NCBI RefSeq assembly: GCF_020131355.1
Contig: NZ_JAHLEL010000006.1
Span: forward strand, 1-64,000
DNA: 64,000 bases
Direction: 5' to 3'
Source: Pseudonocardia sp. ICBG1293
GTDB lineage: Bacteria > Actinomycetota > Actinomycetes > Mycobacteriales > Pseudonocardiaceae
Shown piece after piece: positions 56,334 through 64,000 of this stretch. Below the pieces are notes generated by a model, which did not search any database, was not told the origin of the DNA, and saw only the letters and a program-made list of their open reading frames with translations. A program made the translations under genes and the position numbers. Numbering within the stretch: the stretch's first letter is position 1; the number at the start of each line of letters is the position of its first letter.

Positions 56334-57280
56334 CGCGCCGCCCTCCCGCCGGCCGTCGCGACCCGGTCCGAACCGTCGCCGGTGCGTTCCAGCACCACCT
56401 GCTCCAGGGTGCGGCGCTCGGGTTCCAGCGAGGTCACCGGCACCCCGGCCCGCACCAGGTGCGCGTTGAGGTCGGCGGGGTCGGCGGCGCGCACCACGAG
56501 CCGGTCACCGTCGGTGGACTCCAGGGCCCGGCCGAGCACCCGGGCCGCGGCCGCCGGGGCGGGCGTGCGGACGACGACCCGGCCGGTCGGCGCGCGCAGG
56601 GCGTCGAGGTCCTGGACGAGCACCAGGTGCCCGGCGTCCATCACCCCGACCCGGGTGCACAGCGTCTCCACCTCGGCGAGCAGGTGGCTGGACAGCACCA
56701 CGGTCGTGCCCCGGTCGTTCAGCGCGGTCAGCAGCGCGCGCATCTCGCCGATGCCGCGCGGGTCCAGACCGTTGGTCGGCTCGTCGAGCAGCAGCAGCTC
56801 CGGGCCGCGCAGCAACGCCGAGGCGATGCCCAGGCGCTGGCGCATTCCCAGCGAGTACGCCCGCACCGGACGCCGGTCGACCCCGCCCAGGCCGACCTGC
56901 TCCAGCGCCTCCCGCACACGTCGTCGCCGGTCGCCGGGCCGGTGCAGCGGCCCGCCCACCGAGCCGGCCGCGTCGAGCAGGGTCAGGTTCGCCGGCCCCG
57001 ACAGGCCGGGCCACGCGGCGGGCGACTCGACCAGCGCACCCACCCGCGGCAGCACCGACCGGGCGGCCCGCGGCATCGGTGACCCCAGCACCTCGATCGA
57101 CCCCGAGGTGGCGTGCACCAGCCCCAGCAGCATCCGCACCAGCGTCGTCTTGCCCGAGCCGTTCGGCCCCAGCAGGCCGAACCGGGAACCGGCCGGCACC
57201 TCCAGATCGACGCCGTCGACGGCGCTCACCCGCCCGAACCGCTTGGTCAGCGCGTGCGTCGCGACCACCGGGCCGCTCAC
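56330..57280 (-). CDS. ABC transporter ATP-binding protein
   Basis: 316 aa. Walker A GPNGSGKTTLVRMLLG, signature YSLGMRQRLGIASALL, Walker B LLLLDEPTNGLD, H-loop VVLSSHLLAEVE. It is the motor of the ABC-2 transporter. GTG 57280 overlaps the stop of the LolA-like gene. The C-terminal 80 residues follow the DrrA-type extension. Confidence 0.95.
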   Translation of the reverse strand: MSGPVVATHALTKRFGRVSAVDGVDLEVPAGSRFGLLGPNGSGKTTLVRMLLGLVHATSGSIEVLGSPMPRAARSVLPRVGALVESPAAWPGLSGPANLTLLDAAGSVGGPLHRPGDRRRRVREALEQVGLGGVDRRPVRAYSLGMRQRLGIASALLRGPELLLLDEPTNGLDPRGIGEMRALLTALNDRGTTVVLSSHLLAEVETLCTRVGVMDAGHLVLVQDLDALRAPTGRVVVRTPAPAAAARVLGRALESTDGDRLVVRAADPADLNAHLVRAGVPVTSLEPERRTLEQVVLERTGDGSDRVATAGGRAAR

Positions 57281-58428
57281 CGGCCGGTCCCCATCAGCTC
57301 GACGGCGGCGGACTCCAGCACCGCGGGCCGCACCGTCCCGGCCAGCAGCACGCCGCGCTGCGCGCGCCGGGCCACCACCAGGCTCAGCAGCGGCGTCGCG
57401 ACCCGGGCGGCCGAGCCCCCGGGCAGGCCCGGCACGTCCACCCCGCCCGCGGCGGCCGAGCCGCGCACGATCCCGTCGACGACCTCCGGCCCGGCCGGGA
57501 CCAGCACGAACCGGCCGACCCCGGTGCCGTAGACCCCGACCCCGGGCAGCAGCTCGGCGGCCGCGACGTCCCCGGACACCGGCAGCTCCACCCGGTCGCG
57601 GCCGGCGAGCCGGTCCGGTGGCGGGTCGGCGCCGACCCCGCGCAGCGCGCCGGTCAGGTCGTCGGGCCGGGCCCGCACCCGTTCCGCCGACGGCGGCGGC
57701 GCCGGGACCAGGGCGGCCGCCGGTGGCGGGCCGGTCCGCACCGCCTCGAACGCCGTCCGCAGGAGCGGGTCCGCGCCGTCGCGGGCGGCGATCTCCACCG
57801 CGACCGGGAGTGCGCCGTCACCGGCCGGTACCGACCACACGTCGATCCGCCCGGCCAGGCTGTCCGGGTCGGCCGGGGTCACCCGCAGCCCGGCCGCGGC
57901 GAGCCCGGCCACCCGGCGCGGCGGCAGGGCCGTGACCGGGTCGTCCGGGGTCGCCCCGAGCAGCCGGCGGGCCAGGTCGGCCGGGGCCAGGTCCGAGGCC
58001 CGCGGGAACCGGACCGGCGCGAGCGGGGAGACCGTGGTGAGCCGGTTCGCGCCGTAGTCCCAGACCCGCTCGACCCCACCGTCGCGGTAGGTGTCGACCT
58101 CCCCGACCGGGGTGAGCTCGTCGACCCGCCAGCGGCCCGCGTCGGCGACCTGGACCCGGATGCGGGTGGTCGTCGACAGCAGCCGGGCCGCGGAGCCGAT
58201 CGGTGCGACGGTGGGCAATCCGAGACGGCCGGTGGCACTCGCCAGGCCGGAGTGGGCGACGACACCGGCCAGGATCCGGTCCCGCAGCGCGACCGGGTCC
58301 GCACCCCCGGCGACCTCGCCGACGGACCGCCAGCGGTCGGCCGTCCCCGTCGCGACCAGGGCGACGGCACCGGCGCCGACGAGCAGGGAGCGCCGACCGA
58401 AGCGGCGTGCGGAGATCACCCCACCCAC
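57277..58428 (-). CDS. Exported LolA-like/transcriptional-regulator-type protein of an ABC operon
   Basis: 383 aa. The N-terminus [23 protein letters not shown] is a twin-arginine-like or membrane anchor signal. The middle part ([47 protein letters not shown]) resembles LolA/sigma-E regulator RseB-type proteins that bind lipids. The gene leads an operon with the ABC-2 ATPase and permease (GTGA overlaps). Start GTG 58428 or 58419. Function inferred from context only. Confidence 0.7.
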   Translation of the reverse strand: MGGVISARRFGRRSLLVGAGAVALVATGTADRWRSVGEVAGGADPVALRDRILAGVVAHSGLASATGRLGLPTVAPIGSAARLLSTTTRIRVQVADAGRWRVDELTPVGEVDTYRDGGVERVWDYGANRLTTVSPLAPVRFPRASDLAPADLARRLLGATPDDPVTALPPRRVAGLAAAGLRVTPADPDSLAGRIDVWSVPAGDGALPVAVEIAARDGADPLLRTAFEAVRTGPPPAAALVPAPPPSAERVRARPDDLTGALRGVGADPPPDRLAGRDRVELPVSGDVAAAELLPGVGVYGTGVGRFVLVPAGPEVVDGIVRGSAAAGGVDVPGLPGGSAARVATPLLSLVVARRAQRGVLLAGTVRPAVLESAAVELMGTGR

Positions 58429-58508
58429 CGTGCCACGCCGCGTGCCCCGGCCGCGCGGCCACGACGGCGCCTAGGATGGACGGGGCACACCGGGGGAGGT
58501 GCGAGGAG

Positions 58509-59528
58509 ATGAACGCCGACGAGCGGCGGTTCGCCGTGCTGCGGGCCATCGTGGCCGACTACGTGTCGACGCAGGAGCCCGTGGGGTCCAAGGCCATCGT
58601 CGACCGGCACAATCTCGGGGTGTCGAGCGCGACGGTGCGCAACGACATGGCCGTCCTCGAGGAGGACGGGCTGATCGCCCAGCCGCACACCAGCGCGGGC
58701 CGGATCCCCACCGACAAGGGCTACCGCCAGTTCGTGGACCGGATCGCCCAGGTCAAACCGCTGTCGTCGGCCGAGAAGCGGGCCGTGCAGACCTTCCTCG
58801 ACGGTGCCGTCGACCTCGACGACGTGCTGCGCCGCTCGGTGCGGCTGCTCGCGCAGCTGACCCGCCAGGTCGCCGTCGTGCAGTACCCGACGCTCACCCG
58901 CTCCACGGTCCGCCACCTCGAGGTGGTGCAGCTGACCCCGGCCCGGCTGATGCTGGTGCTGATCACCGACTCCGGCCGGGTCGACCAGCGCGTCGTCGAC
59001 CTGGGCGACGTGCTCGCCGAGTCCGACGTCGCCCGGCTGCGGGAGATGCTGGGCAACGCCCTGAGCGGCCGCAAGCTCGCCGAGGCCTCGGCGGCCGTCG
59101 CCGAGCTGCCGGACACCGCGCCGGAGGACCTGCGCACCCCGCTGCTGCACCTCGCGACGGTGCTCATCGAGACCCTCGTGGAGCACCCCGAGGAGCGGAT
59201 GATGCTGGGCGGCACGGCGAACCTGACCCGCAGCCACGCCGACTTCCCCGGCTCCCTGCGCCAGGTCCTGGAGGCGCTGGAGGAGCAGGTCGTGGTGATG
59301 CGGCTGCTCGCGGCCTCGCAGGACTCCGGGCTGGTCACGGTCCGGATCGGTGAGGAGAACGAGGCCGAGGACCTGCGCACCGCCTCCGTGGTCACGGTGG
59401 GGTACGGATCGGGTACCCCGCTGGGCGGGATGGGCGTCGTCGGACCGACCCGGATGGACTACCCGGGCACGATCTCGGCGGTGCGTGCGGTCGCCCGGTA
59501 CGTGGGTGAGATCCTGACCGGTCGGTAG
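58509..59528 (+). CDS. hrcA: Heat-inducible transcription repressor HrcA
   Basis: 339 aa. The winged HTH is [49 protein letters not shown] with [15 protein letters not shown]; the C-terminal domain ends [26 protein letters not shown]. HrcA represses chaperone genes at CIRCE sites; none is seen in the window. ATG 58509 has GGGGGAGG upstream. dnaJ follows 46 bp later, a normal order. Confidence 0.96.
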   Translation: MNADERRFAVLRAIVADYVSTQEPVGSKAIVDRHNLGVSSATVRNDMAVLEEDGLIAQPHTSAGRIPTDKGYRQFVDRIAQVKPLSSAEKRAVQTFLDGAVDLDDVLRRSVRLLAQLTRQVAVVQYPTLTRSTVRHLEVVQLTPARLMLVLITDSGRVDQRVVDLGDVLAESDVARLREMLGNALSGRKLAEASAAVAELPDTAPEDLRTPLLHLATVLIETLVEHPEERMMLGGTANLTRSHADFPGSLRQVLEALEEQVVVMRLLAASQDSGLVTVRIGEENEAEDLRTASVVTVGYGSGTPLGGMGVVGPTRMDYPGTISAVRAVARYVGEILTGR

Positions 59529-59574
59529 GTACTTCCAACGTTGATGTCCGTACGTTCCAGAGGAAAAGAGCCAG

Positions 59575-60741
59575 GTGGCACGCGACTACTACGGGATCCT
59601 GGGCGTCGAGCGCGGCGCCGACGCCTCGGAGATCAAGCGGGCGTACCGCAAGCTCGCCCGTGAACTGCACCCCGACGTCAACCCCGACCCCGCGGCACAG
59701 GAGAGGTTCCGCGAGGTCAGCGCCGCCTACGAGGTGCTGACCGACCCGGAGAAGCGCCGGGTCGTCGACCTCGGCGGCGACCCCCTCGACGCCCGCGGCG
59801 GTGGCGGCGGCGGTGGTGACCCGTTCGCCGGGTTCGGCGGGTTCAGCGACATCATGGACGCGTTCTTCGGCGGTACCGCCGGCGGCGGCCGCGGACGCGG
59901 CCCGCGCAGCCGGGTCCAGCCCGGCGCGGACGCGCTGATCCGGATGGAGCTGACGCTGGAGGACTGCGCCGCCGGCGTGCAGCGCGACCTCGCCGTCGAC
60001 ACCGCCGTCCTGTGCACCCAGTGCCAGGGCTCCGGCTGCGCCGAGGGCACCCACCCCACCGCCTGCGACACCTGCGGCGGGTCCGGGGAGATCCAGAGCG
60101 TGCAGCGCTCGTTCCTCGGGCAGGTCGTCACCGCGCGGCCCTGCCCGACCTGCCGCGGGTTCGGCGAGGTCATCCCCGACCCCTGCCGCCAGTGCGCGGG
60201 TGACGGCCGGGTCCGGTCGCGGCGCACCGTCGCGGTCAAGATCCCCCCGGGCGTCGCCGAGGGCATGCGCGTGCGCCTGTCCGGCCAGGGCGAGGTCGGC
60301 TCCGGCGGAGGCCCCGCGGGCGACCTCTACGTCGAGGTGGAGGAGGCGCCGCACGAGCTGTTCACCCGCGACGGCGCCGACCTGCACTGCACCCTCCCGC
60401 TGCCGATGACCGCCGCGGCGCTCGGCACCACGCTGCCGCTGCCGCTGCTCGACGGCTCGGTCGCCGAGATCGACGTCGAGGCGGGCACCCAGCACGGCAC
60501 GGTCCGGACCCTGCGCGGCAAGGGCATGCCCCGGCTGCGCTCCACCGGACGCATCGACGGCCACGGCGACCTGCTGGTGCACGTCGAGGTGTCGGTGCCG
60601 ACCCGGCTGGACAAGGAGCAGACCGACCTGCTGCGCCGGCTCGCCGAGCTGCGCGGGGAGGAGCAGCCGGACCTGATCGGGGGCTCCCGCAACGGGCACG
60701 GACTGTTCTCCAAGCTGCGCGACAGCTGGACCGGATGCTGA
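59575..60741 (+). CDS. dnaJ: Chaperone protein DnaJ (DnaJ2 type)
   Basis: 388 aa. J domain with HPD ([12 protein letters not shown]), Gly-rich linker, four zinc-binding CxxCxGxG-type repeats ([32 protein letters not shown]), then the C-terminal substrate domains. Co-chaperone of DnaK. GTG 59575. The gene next to hrcA is the second actinobacterial DnaJ. A gap of 4 nt to rsmE shows an operon. Confidence 0.96.
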   Translation: MARDYYGILGVERGADASEIKRAYRKLARELHPDVNPDPAAQERFREVSAAYEVLTDPEKRRVVDLGGDPLDARGGGGGGGDPFAGFGGFSDIMDAFFGGTAGGGRGRGPRSRVQPGADALIRMELTLEDCAAGVQRDLAVDTAVLCTQCQGSGCAEGTHPTACDTCGGSGEIQSVQRSFLGQVVTARPCPTCRGFGEVIPDPCRQCAGDGRVRSRRTVAVKIPPGVAEGMRVRLSGQGEVGSGGGPAGDLYVEVEEAPHELFTRDGADLHCTLPLPMTAAALGTTLPLPLLDGSVAEIDVEAGTQHGTVRTLRGKGMPRLRSTGRIDGHGDLLVHVEVSVPTRLDKEQTDLLRRLAELRGEEQPDLIGGSRNGHGLFSKLRDSWTGC

Positions 60742-60745
60742 CGGC

Positions 60746-61501
60746 GTGACGACGGCGCCGCTGTTCCTGGTCGACGACGTCGCGTCGCTGCCGGGCCCGG
60801 GCTCGGACACGGTGCTCGACGGCCCGGAGGGGCGGCACGCCGCGACCGTACGACGGCTGCGTCCCGGCGAGGCGCTGGTGCTCTCCGACGGCCGGGGCGG
60901 TCTCGCCCGCGCGGAGGTCGTCGACTCCGCCGGGCGGGACGCGCTGACCGTGCGGCTGCACGAGGTCGCGCGGGTGCCCGCCCCCGCGGTCCGGGTCGTC
61001 GTGGCGCAGGCGCTGGTGAAGGGCGACCGCGGTGAGCTCGCCGTGGAGACCGCCACCGAGGCCGGGGCCGACGGGTTCGTGCCGTGGCGGGCCGCCCGCT
61101 GCGTGACCCGCTGGGACGACGGCCCGCGCGGGGCGAAGGCCCTCGAGCGCTGGCGGTCGACCGTGCGGGAGGCGGCCAAGCAGGCCCGCCGACCGTGGCA
61201 GCCCGAGGTCGCCGACCCGGTGACGACCGCCCAGCTCGCCGCCCGGGTGGCGCACGCCGACACCGCGCTGGTGCTGCACGAGTCCGCCGGTGACGACCTC
61301 GCCTCGGTCGCGCTGCCCACGGCGGGGGAGGTGCTGCTCGCCGTCGGGCCGGAGGGGGGCGTCGACGACGCCGAGCTCGACCGGCTCACCGAGGCCGGCG
61401 CGGTGCCGGTCCGGATGGGGCCGGAGGTGCTGCGGGCCTCCACCGCGGCCTGTGTGGCCCTCGGCGCCCTCGCCGTCCGCACCGGCCGCTGGACCCGCTG
61501 A
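60746..61501 (+). CDS. rsmE: 16S rRNA m3U1498 methyltransferase
   Basis: 251 aa SPOUT-family enzyme. The PUA-like start (FLVDDVASLPGPGSDTVLDGPEGRHAATVRRLRPGEALVLSDG) and the knotted SAM site (VLLAVGPEGGVDDAELDRLTEAGAVPVRMGPEVLRASTAA) are clear. The start GTG 60746 is 5 nt after dnaJ. A tandem repeat array follows the stop. Confidence 0.95.
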   Translation: MTTAPLFLVDDVASLPGPGSDTVLDGPEGRHAATVRRLRPGEALVLSDGRGGLARAEVVDSAGRDALTVRLHEVARVPAPAVRVVVAQALVKGDRGELAVETATEAGADGFVPWRAARCVTRWDDGPRGAKALERWRSTVREAAKQARRPWQPEVADPVTTAQLAARVAHADTALVLHESAGDDLASVALPTAGEVLLAVGPEGGVDDAELDRLTEAGAVPVRMGPEVLRASTAACVALGALAVRTGRWTR

Positions 61502-61515
61502 CCCACCGCTCTCCA

Positions 61516-61590
61516 CCCCACCGCCCGGCCCCACCGCCCGGCCCCACCGCCCGGCCCCACCGCCCGGCCCCACCGCCCGGCCCCACCGCC
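61516..61590. repeat. 13-bp tandem repeat array after rsmE
   Basis: CCCCACCGCCCGG occurs five times without a gap (61516-61580) plus 10 bases of a sixth. The unit is not a multiple of three, so it is not coding; it lies 15 nt after the rsmE stop in a 261-bp gap. The remainder of the gap shows no gene. Possibly a phase-variable or terminator array. Confidence 0.9.
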
Positions 61591-61762
61591 GCCCCGGCGC
61601 CCGCCGCACCCCGGACGAGGCCGTCGCACCCTCACCGGGGGCGCGACGGCAGCACCCGGGGGCGCGGCGCGGCACCACGACGGCAGCCCGGGGGCCGGTA
61701 CGCGGGTCACGATCCGGCGAACCGGTCGTCGGGGACGGGGCGCGGGTGTCATCATCCGCCGT

Positions 61763-62677
61763 GTGAGTGACCACGCTCCCCGTGTCGGACGCCGCGCACT
61801 GCTGGCCGGTCTCGCCGCGGTCCCGCTGCTCGGCGGCTGCGGCAACGACGCACCCGCGGCACCGCCGCGGCCGCGGCGCGACGAGAGCACCCCGCGGACC
61901 GAACGGATCGCCTACGGCGGCCAGCCCGACCAGTTCGGCGAGCTGACCTTCCCGGCCACCCGGGACCTGCCCCGCGGCGCGGTGGTCGTCGTGCACGGCG
62001 GGTTCTGGCGGGCCGGCACCGACCTCACGATCATGCGCCCGGTCGTCGACGCGCTGGTCGCGGCGAACTTCGCGGTCTGGAACATCGAGTACCGCACGGT
62101 GGACGCCGGTGGCGGCTGGCCCTCCACCTTCGACGACGTCGCGATGGCCACCGACCACCTCGCGACCCTGCGCTCCACCCGGCTCGACCTGCGCCGGCTC
62201 GTCACCCTCGGGCACTCCGCGGGCGGGCACCTGGCGGCCTGGCTGGCGATGCGGGCGACGCTCGCCCCCGGCGACCCGGGCGCGACGCCCGTGGTCCGCC
62301 CGGCCGGGGTGGTCTCGCTGGCCGGGGTGGTCTCGCTGGCCGGGGTGCTCGACCTGGCCGGCGGGACGCTGCTCGGCGACGGCGCCGTCGCCGACCTCGT
62401 CGCGGCGACCCCGGGCGCCGACCCGGCCCGCTTCCGGGCGACCAGCCCGCTGGAGGCCGTCCCGCTCGGGGTGCCGTCGGTGTGCGTGCACGGCACCGCC
62501 GACGCGGTCGTCCCGCTGTCGCAGAGCGAGGACTTCGTCGCGGCCGCGACGGCCGCCGGGGACCGCTCCGAGCTGGTGCGGATCGAGGGTGCCGACCACC
62601 TGCAGCTGATCGACACGGCCCACCCGGGGTGGGCCGCGGAGCTGCAGGCCGTGGAGCGGCTCAGCACCCCCGCCTGA
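61763..62677 (+). CDS. Alpha/beta hydrolase lipoprotein (BD-FAE/esterase-like)
   Basis: 304 aa. Signal GRRALLAGLAAVPLLGGC is a Tat-like start with a lipobox Cys. The hydrolase core has VVHGGFWRAGTD (oxyanion), GHSAGGHLAAWLA (nucleophile Ser) and GTADAVVPLSQSEDF...HLQLID (Asp, His). Similar to BD-FAE/kynurenine-formamidase-like enzymes. A short 18-bp direct duplication encodes VVSLAGVVSLAG. The substrate is unknown. Confidence 0.85.
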   Translation: MSDHAPRVGRRALLAGLAAVPLLGGCGNDAPAAPPRPRRDESTPRTERIAYGGQPDQFGELTFPATRDLPRGAVVVVHGGFWRAGTDLTIMRPVVDALVAANFAVWNIEYRTVDAGGGWPSTFDDVAMATDHLATLRSTRLDLRRLVTLGHSAGGHLAAWLAMRATLAPGDPGATPVVRPAGVVSLAGVVSLAGVLDLAGGTLLGDGAVADLVAATPGADPARFRATSPLEAVPLGVPSVCVHGTADAVVPLSQSEDFVAAATAAGDRSELVRIEGADHLQLIDTAHPGWAAELQAVERLSTPA

Positions 62678-62769
62678 CCCGCCGGCGAATCGGCGGGTGC
62701 CACCGGGGGTCCGACCGGTACGATCGGCGCAGTCCGGCGACCCGACGTACGAGGCAGGCGAACACACTC

Positions 62770-63876
62770 TTGACCGGCACCGAACCCGGCTCCACCCCCC
62801 GGACCGACCTGCGGTCCACCGCGGCACCGGGCGGAACCGTCCGGTCGCGGATGACCGTGCCGGACACCGCGCTGCTCGCCCTGCTCGGCTCCCGCGACGA
62901 CAGCCTGCGCGCGGCCGAGGAGGAGCTGACCGCCGACGTCCACGTCCGCGGCAACGAGCTGACCCTGTCCGGGGCCCCGGCCGACGTCGCGTTCGCCGAG
63001 CGCGTGTTCGCCGAGCTGATCACCCTGGCCGAGCGCGGCCAGCTGGTCGGTGCGGACGACGTGCGCCGCACCGTGCAGATGCTCTCGGCGGAGAACACCG
63101 CCGACGAGCGCCTGGGCGAGTCCCCGGCCGAGGTGCTGAGCCTGGACATCCTGTCCCGGCGCGGGAAGACCATCCGGCCCAAGACGCTCAACCAGAAGCG
63201 CTACGTCGACGCCATCGACACCTTCACCATCGTGTTCGGCATCGGCCCCGCGGGTACCGGCAAGACCTACCTGGCGATGGCCAAGGCCGTGCAGGCGCTG
63301 CAGGCCAAGCAGGTCAACCGGATCATCCTGACCCGGCCGGCCGTCGAGGCGGGGGAGCGGCTGGGGTACCTGCCCGGCACCTTGTTCGAGAAGATCGACC
63401 CCTACCTGCGCCCGCTCTACGACGCGCTGCACGACATGATCGACCCCGAGTCCATCCCGAAGCTGATGGCCGCCGGGACGATCGAGGTCGCCCCGCTGGC
63501 CTACATGCGCGGCCGGACGCTGAACGACGCGTTCATCATCCTCGACGAGGCGCAGAACACCACGCCCGAGCAGATGAAGATGTTCCTCACCCGGCTCGGC
63601 TTCGGCTCCCGGATCGTGGTGACCGGTGACATCACCCAGGTCGACCTGCCGGGCAACGCCCGGTCCGGCCTGGCCGTCGTGCAGGACATCCTCGACGGCG
63701 TCGACGACGTGCACTTCTCCCGGCTCGACAGCGCCGACGTGGTCCGGCACCGGCTGGTGTCCGACATCGTCGACGCCTACGCCCGGTTCGACGCGGCGTC
63801 GGAGCACCGCGCGGCCGCCGTCGGCAACGGCGCGCCCCGCAACGGCCCCGCGCGTCGTCCCGACCGGCGGCGGTGA
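62770..63876 (+). CDS. phoH: PhoH-family ATPase/RNA helicase-like protein
   Basis: 368 aa. Walker A FGIGPAGTGKTYLAMAKAV, Walker B FIILDEAQNTTPEQMKMFL, and the conserved GYLPGTLFEKIDPYLRPLYDAL. The likely start is TTG 62770, giving the usual N-terminal extension; ATG 62851 is an alternative. It precedes ybeY, the normal order in bacteria, where the pair acts in rRNA and RNA metabolism. Confidence 0.95.
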   Translation: MTGTEPGSTPRTDLRSTAAPGGTVRSRMTVPDTALLALLGSRDDSLRAAEEELTADVHVRGNELTLSGAPADVAFAERVFAELITLAERGQLVGADDVRRTVQMLSAENTADERLGESPAEVLSLDILSRRGKTIRPKTLNQKRYVDAIDTFTIVFGIGPAGTGKTYLAMAKAVQALQAKQVNRIILTRPAVEAGERLGYLPGTLFEKIDPYLRPLYDALHDMIDPESIPKLMAAGTIEVAPLAYMRGRTLNDAFIILDEAQNTTPEQMKMFLTRLGFGSRIVVTGDITQVDLPGNARSGLAVVQDILDGVDDVHFSRLDSADVVRHRLVSDIVDAYARFDAASEHRAAAVGNGAPRNGPARRPDRRR

Positions 63877-63980
63877 CCGGCGGCGGTGACCGGGGGCGGG
63901 TGGCACCGGGGGCCCTCGGTGCGGGCGTCTAGGCTGCCCCCTACATCCGTATCGGCGAGCAGGGGCAGGGCAGCGGCGGC

Positions 63981-64000
63981 GTGAGCATCGAGGTCGTCAA
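63981..64000 (+). CDS. ybeY: Endoribonuclease YbeY (start only)
   Basis: GTG 63981 begins VSIEVV, as in YbeY proteins, and the window ends after 20 bases. The position directly after phoH supports the call. Confidence 0.7.

Noticed and set aside
58441..58508. CIRCE element for HrcA
   Set aside because: No TTAGCACTC-N9-GAGTGCTAA or near match before hrcA or dnaJ.

Overview
The window is about 64 kb of very GC-rich DNA with many GTG starts, GTGA/ATGA overlaps between consecutive genes, and start codons placed about 7 nt after a TANNNT -10 box (leaderless style). Gene content (F420/deazaflavin-type oxidoreductases, an exported RNase Sa homologue, APS-reductase sulfate assimilation) and gene order point to an actinobacterium, most likely Pseudonocardiales. 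The backbone order nadD ... rsfS-gpgP-octT-degV-comEA-comEC-holA-rpsT-lepA ... sir-cysH ... hemW ... hrcA-dnaJ-rsmE ... phoH-ybeY matches the order I recall for Mycobacterium tuberculosis (nadD to ybeY), with several accessory blocks inserted.

Layout. 1-5.6 kb: SPW membrane protein, TetR regulator, a siderophore-binding lipoprotein behind an iron box but frameshifted, a small foldback element, a Lys/His/Asp-rich secreted protein, AlkB and nadD. 5.6-21 kb is an accessory block between nadD and rsfS: nitroreductase, an XRE regulator divergent from a methionine aminopeptidase with paired operators, esterase, a MetX-family enzyme, P450 plus ferredoxin, DedA, a frameshifted methyltransferase, an IclR-permease pair divergent from an exported amine oxidase plus RidA lipoprotein, and a MaoC hydratase. 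21-25 kb: rsfS, gpgP-like, octT-like, FGGY kinase and DegV. 25-32 kb: comEA and comEC (both disrupted), thrC behind a SAM-I riboswitch, holA and rpsT. 32-39 kb: cyanase, lepA, MarR, dehydrogenase, sirtuin, enoyl-CoA hydratase and OsmC.

39.4-41.3 kb: an F420-type LLM oxidoreductase gene split by an intact 980-bp IS5-family element with 18-bp terminal repeats and a TAA duplication. 41.3-45 kb: an RNase Sa-like secreted ribonuclease with a tandem-repeat linker and its barstar inhibitor, then a FAD/NAD(P)-binding protein behind a Cys-containing leader peptide. 45-53.3 kb is a sulfur block on the minus strand: sulfate assimilation operon leader-sir-zinc ribbon-cysH-cysD-cysN, a TauE-type exporter and a YeiH-type transporter. 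Two paralogous small ORFs ending in a DEFC motif each precede one transporter, and a shared palindrome lies upstream of these units. 53.4-64 kb: hemW, a frameshifted lipase, an ABC transporter with a LolA-like partner, hrcA, dnaJ, rsmE, a lipoprotein hydrolase, phoH and the first bases of ybeY.

Five genes carry single-base lesions (siderophore-binding protein, methyltransferase, comEA, comEC, lipase). Four of them restore to exact codon multiples when one base is added or removed, so sequencing error and recent decay both remain possible. The strongest discoveries are the sulfur leader/small-ORF regulatory network, the SAM-I riboswitch on thrC, the exported amine oxidase/RidA pair and the RNase-barstar locus.
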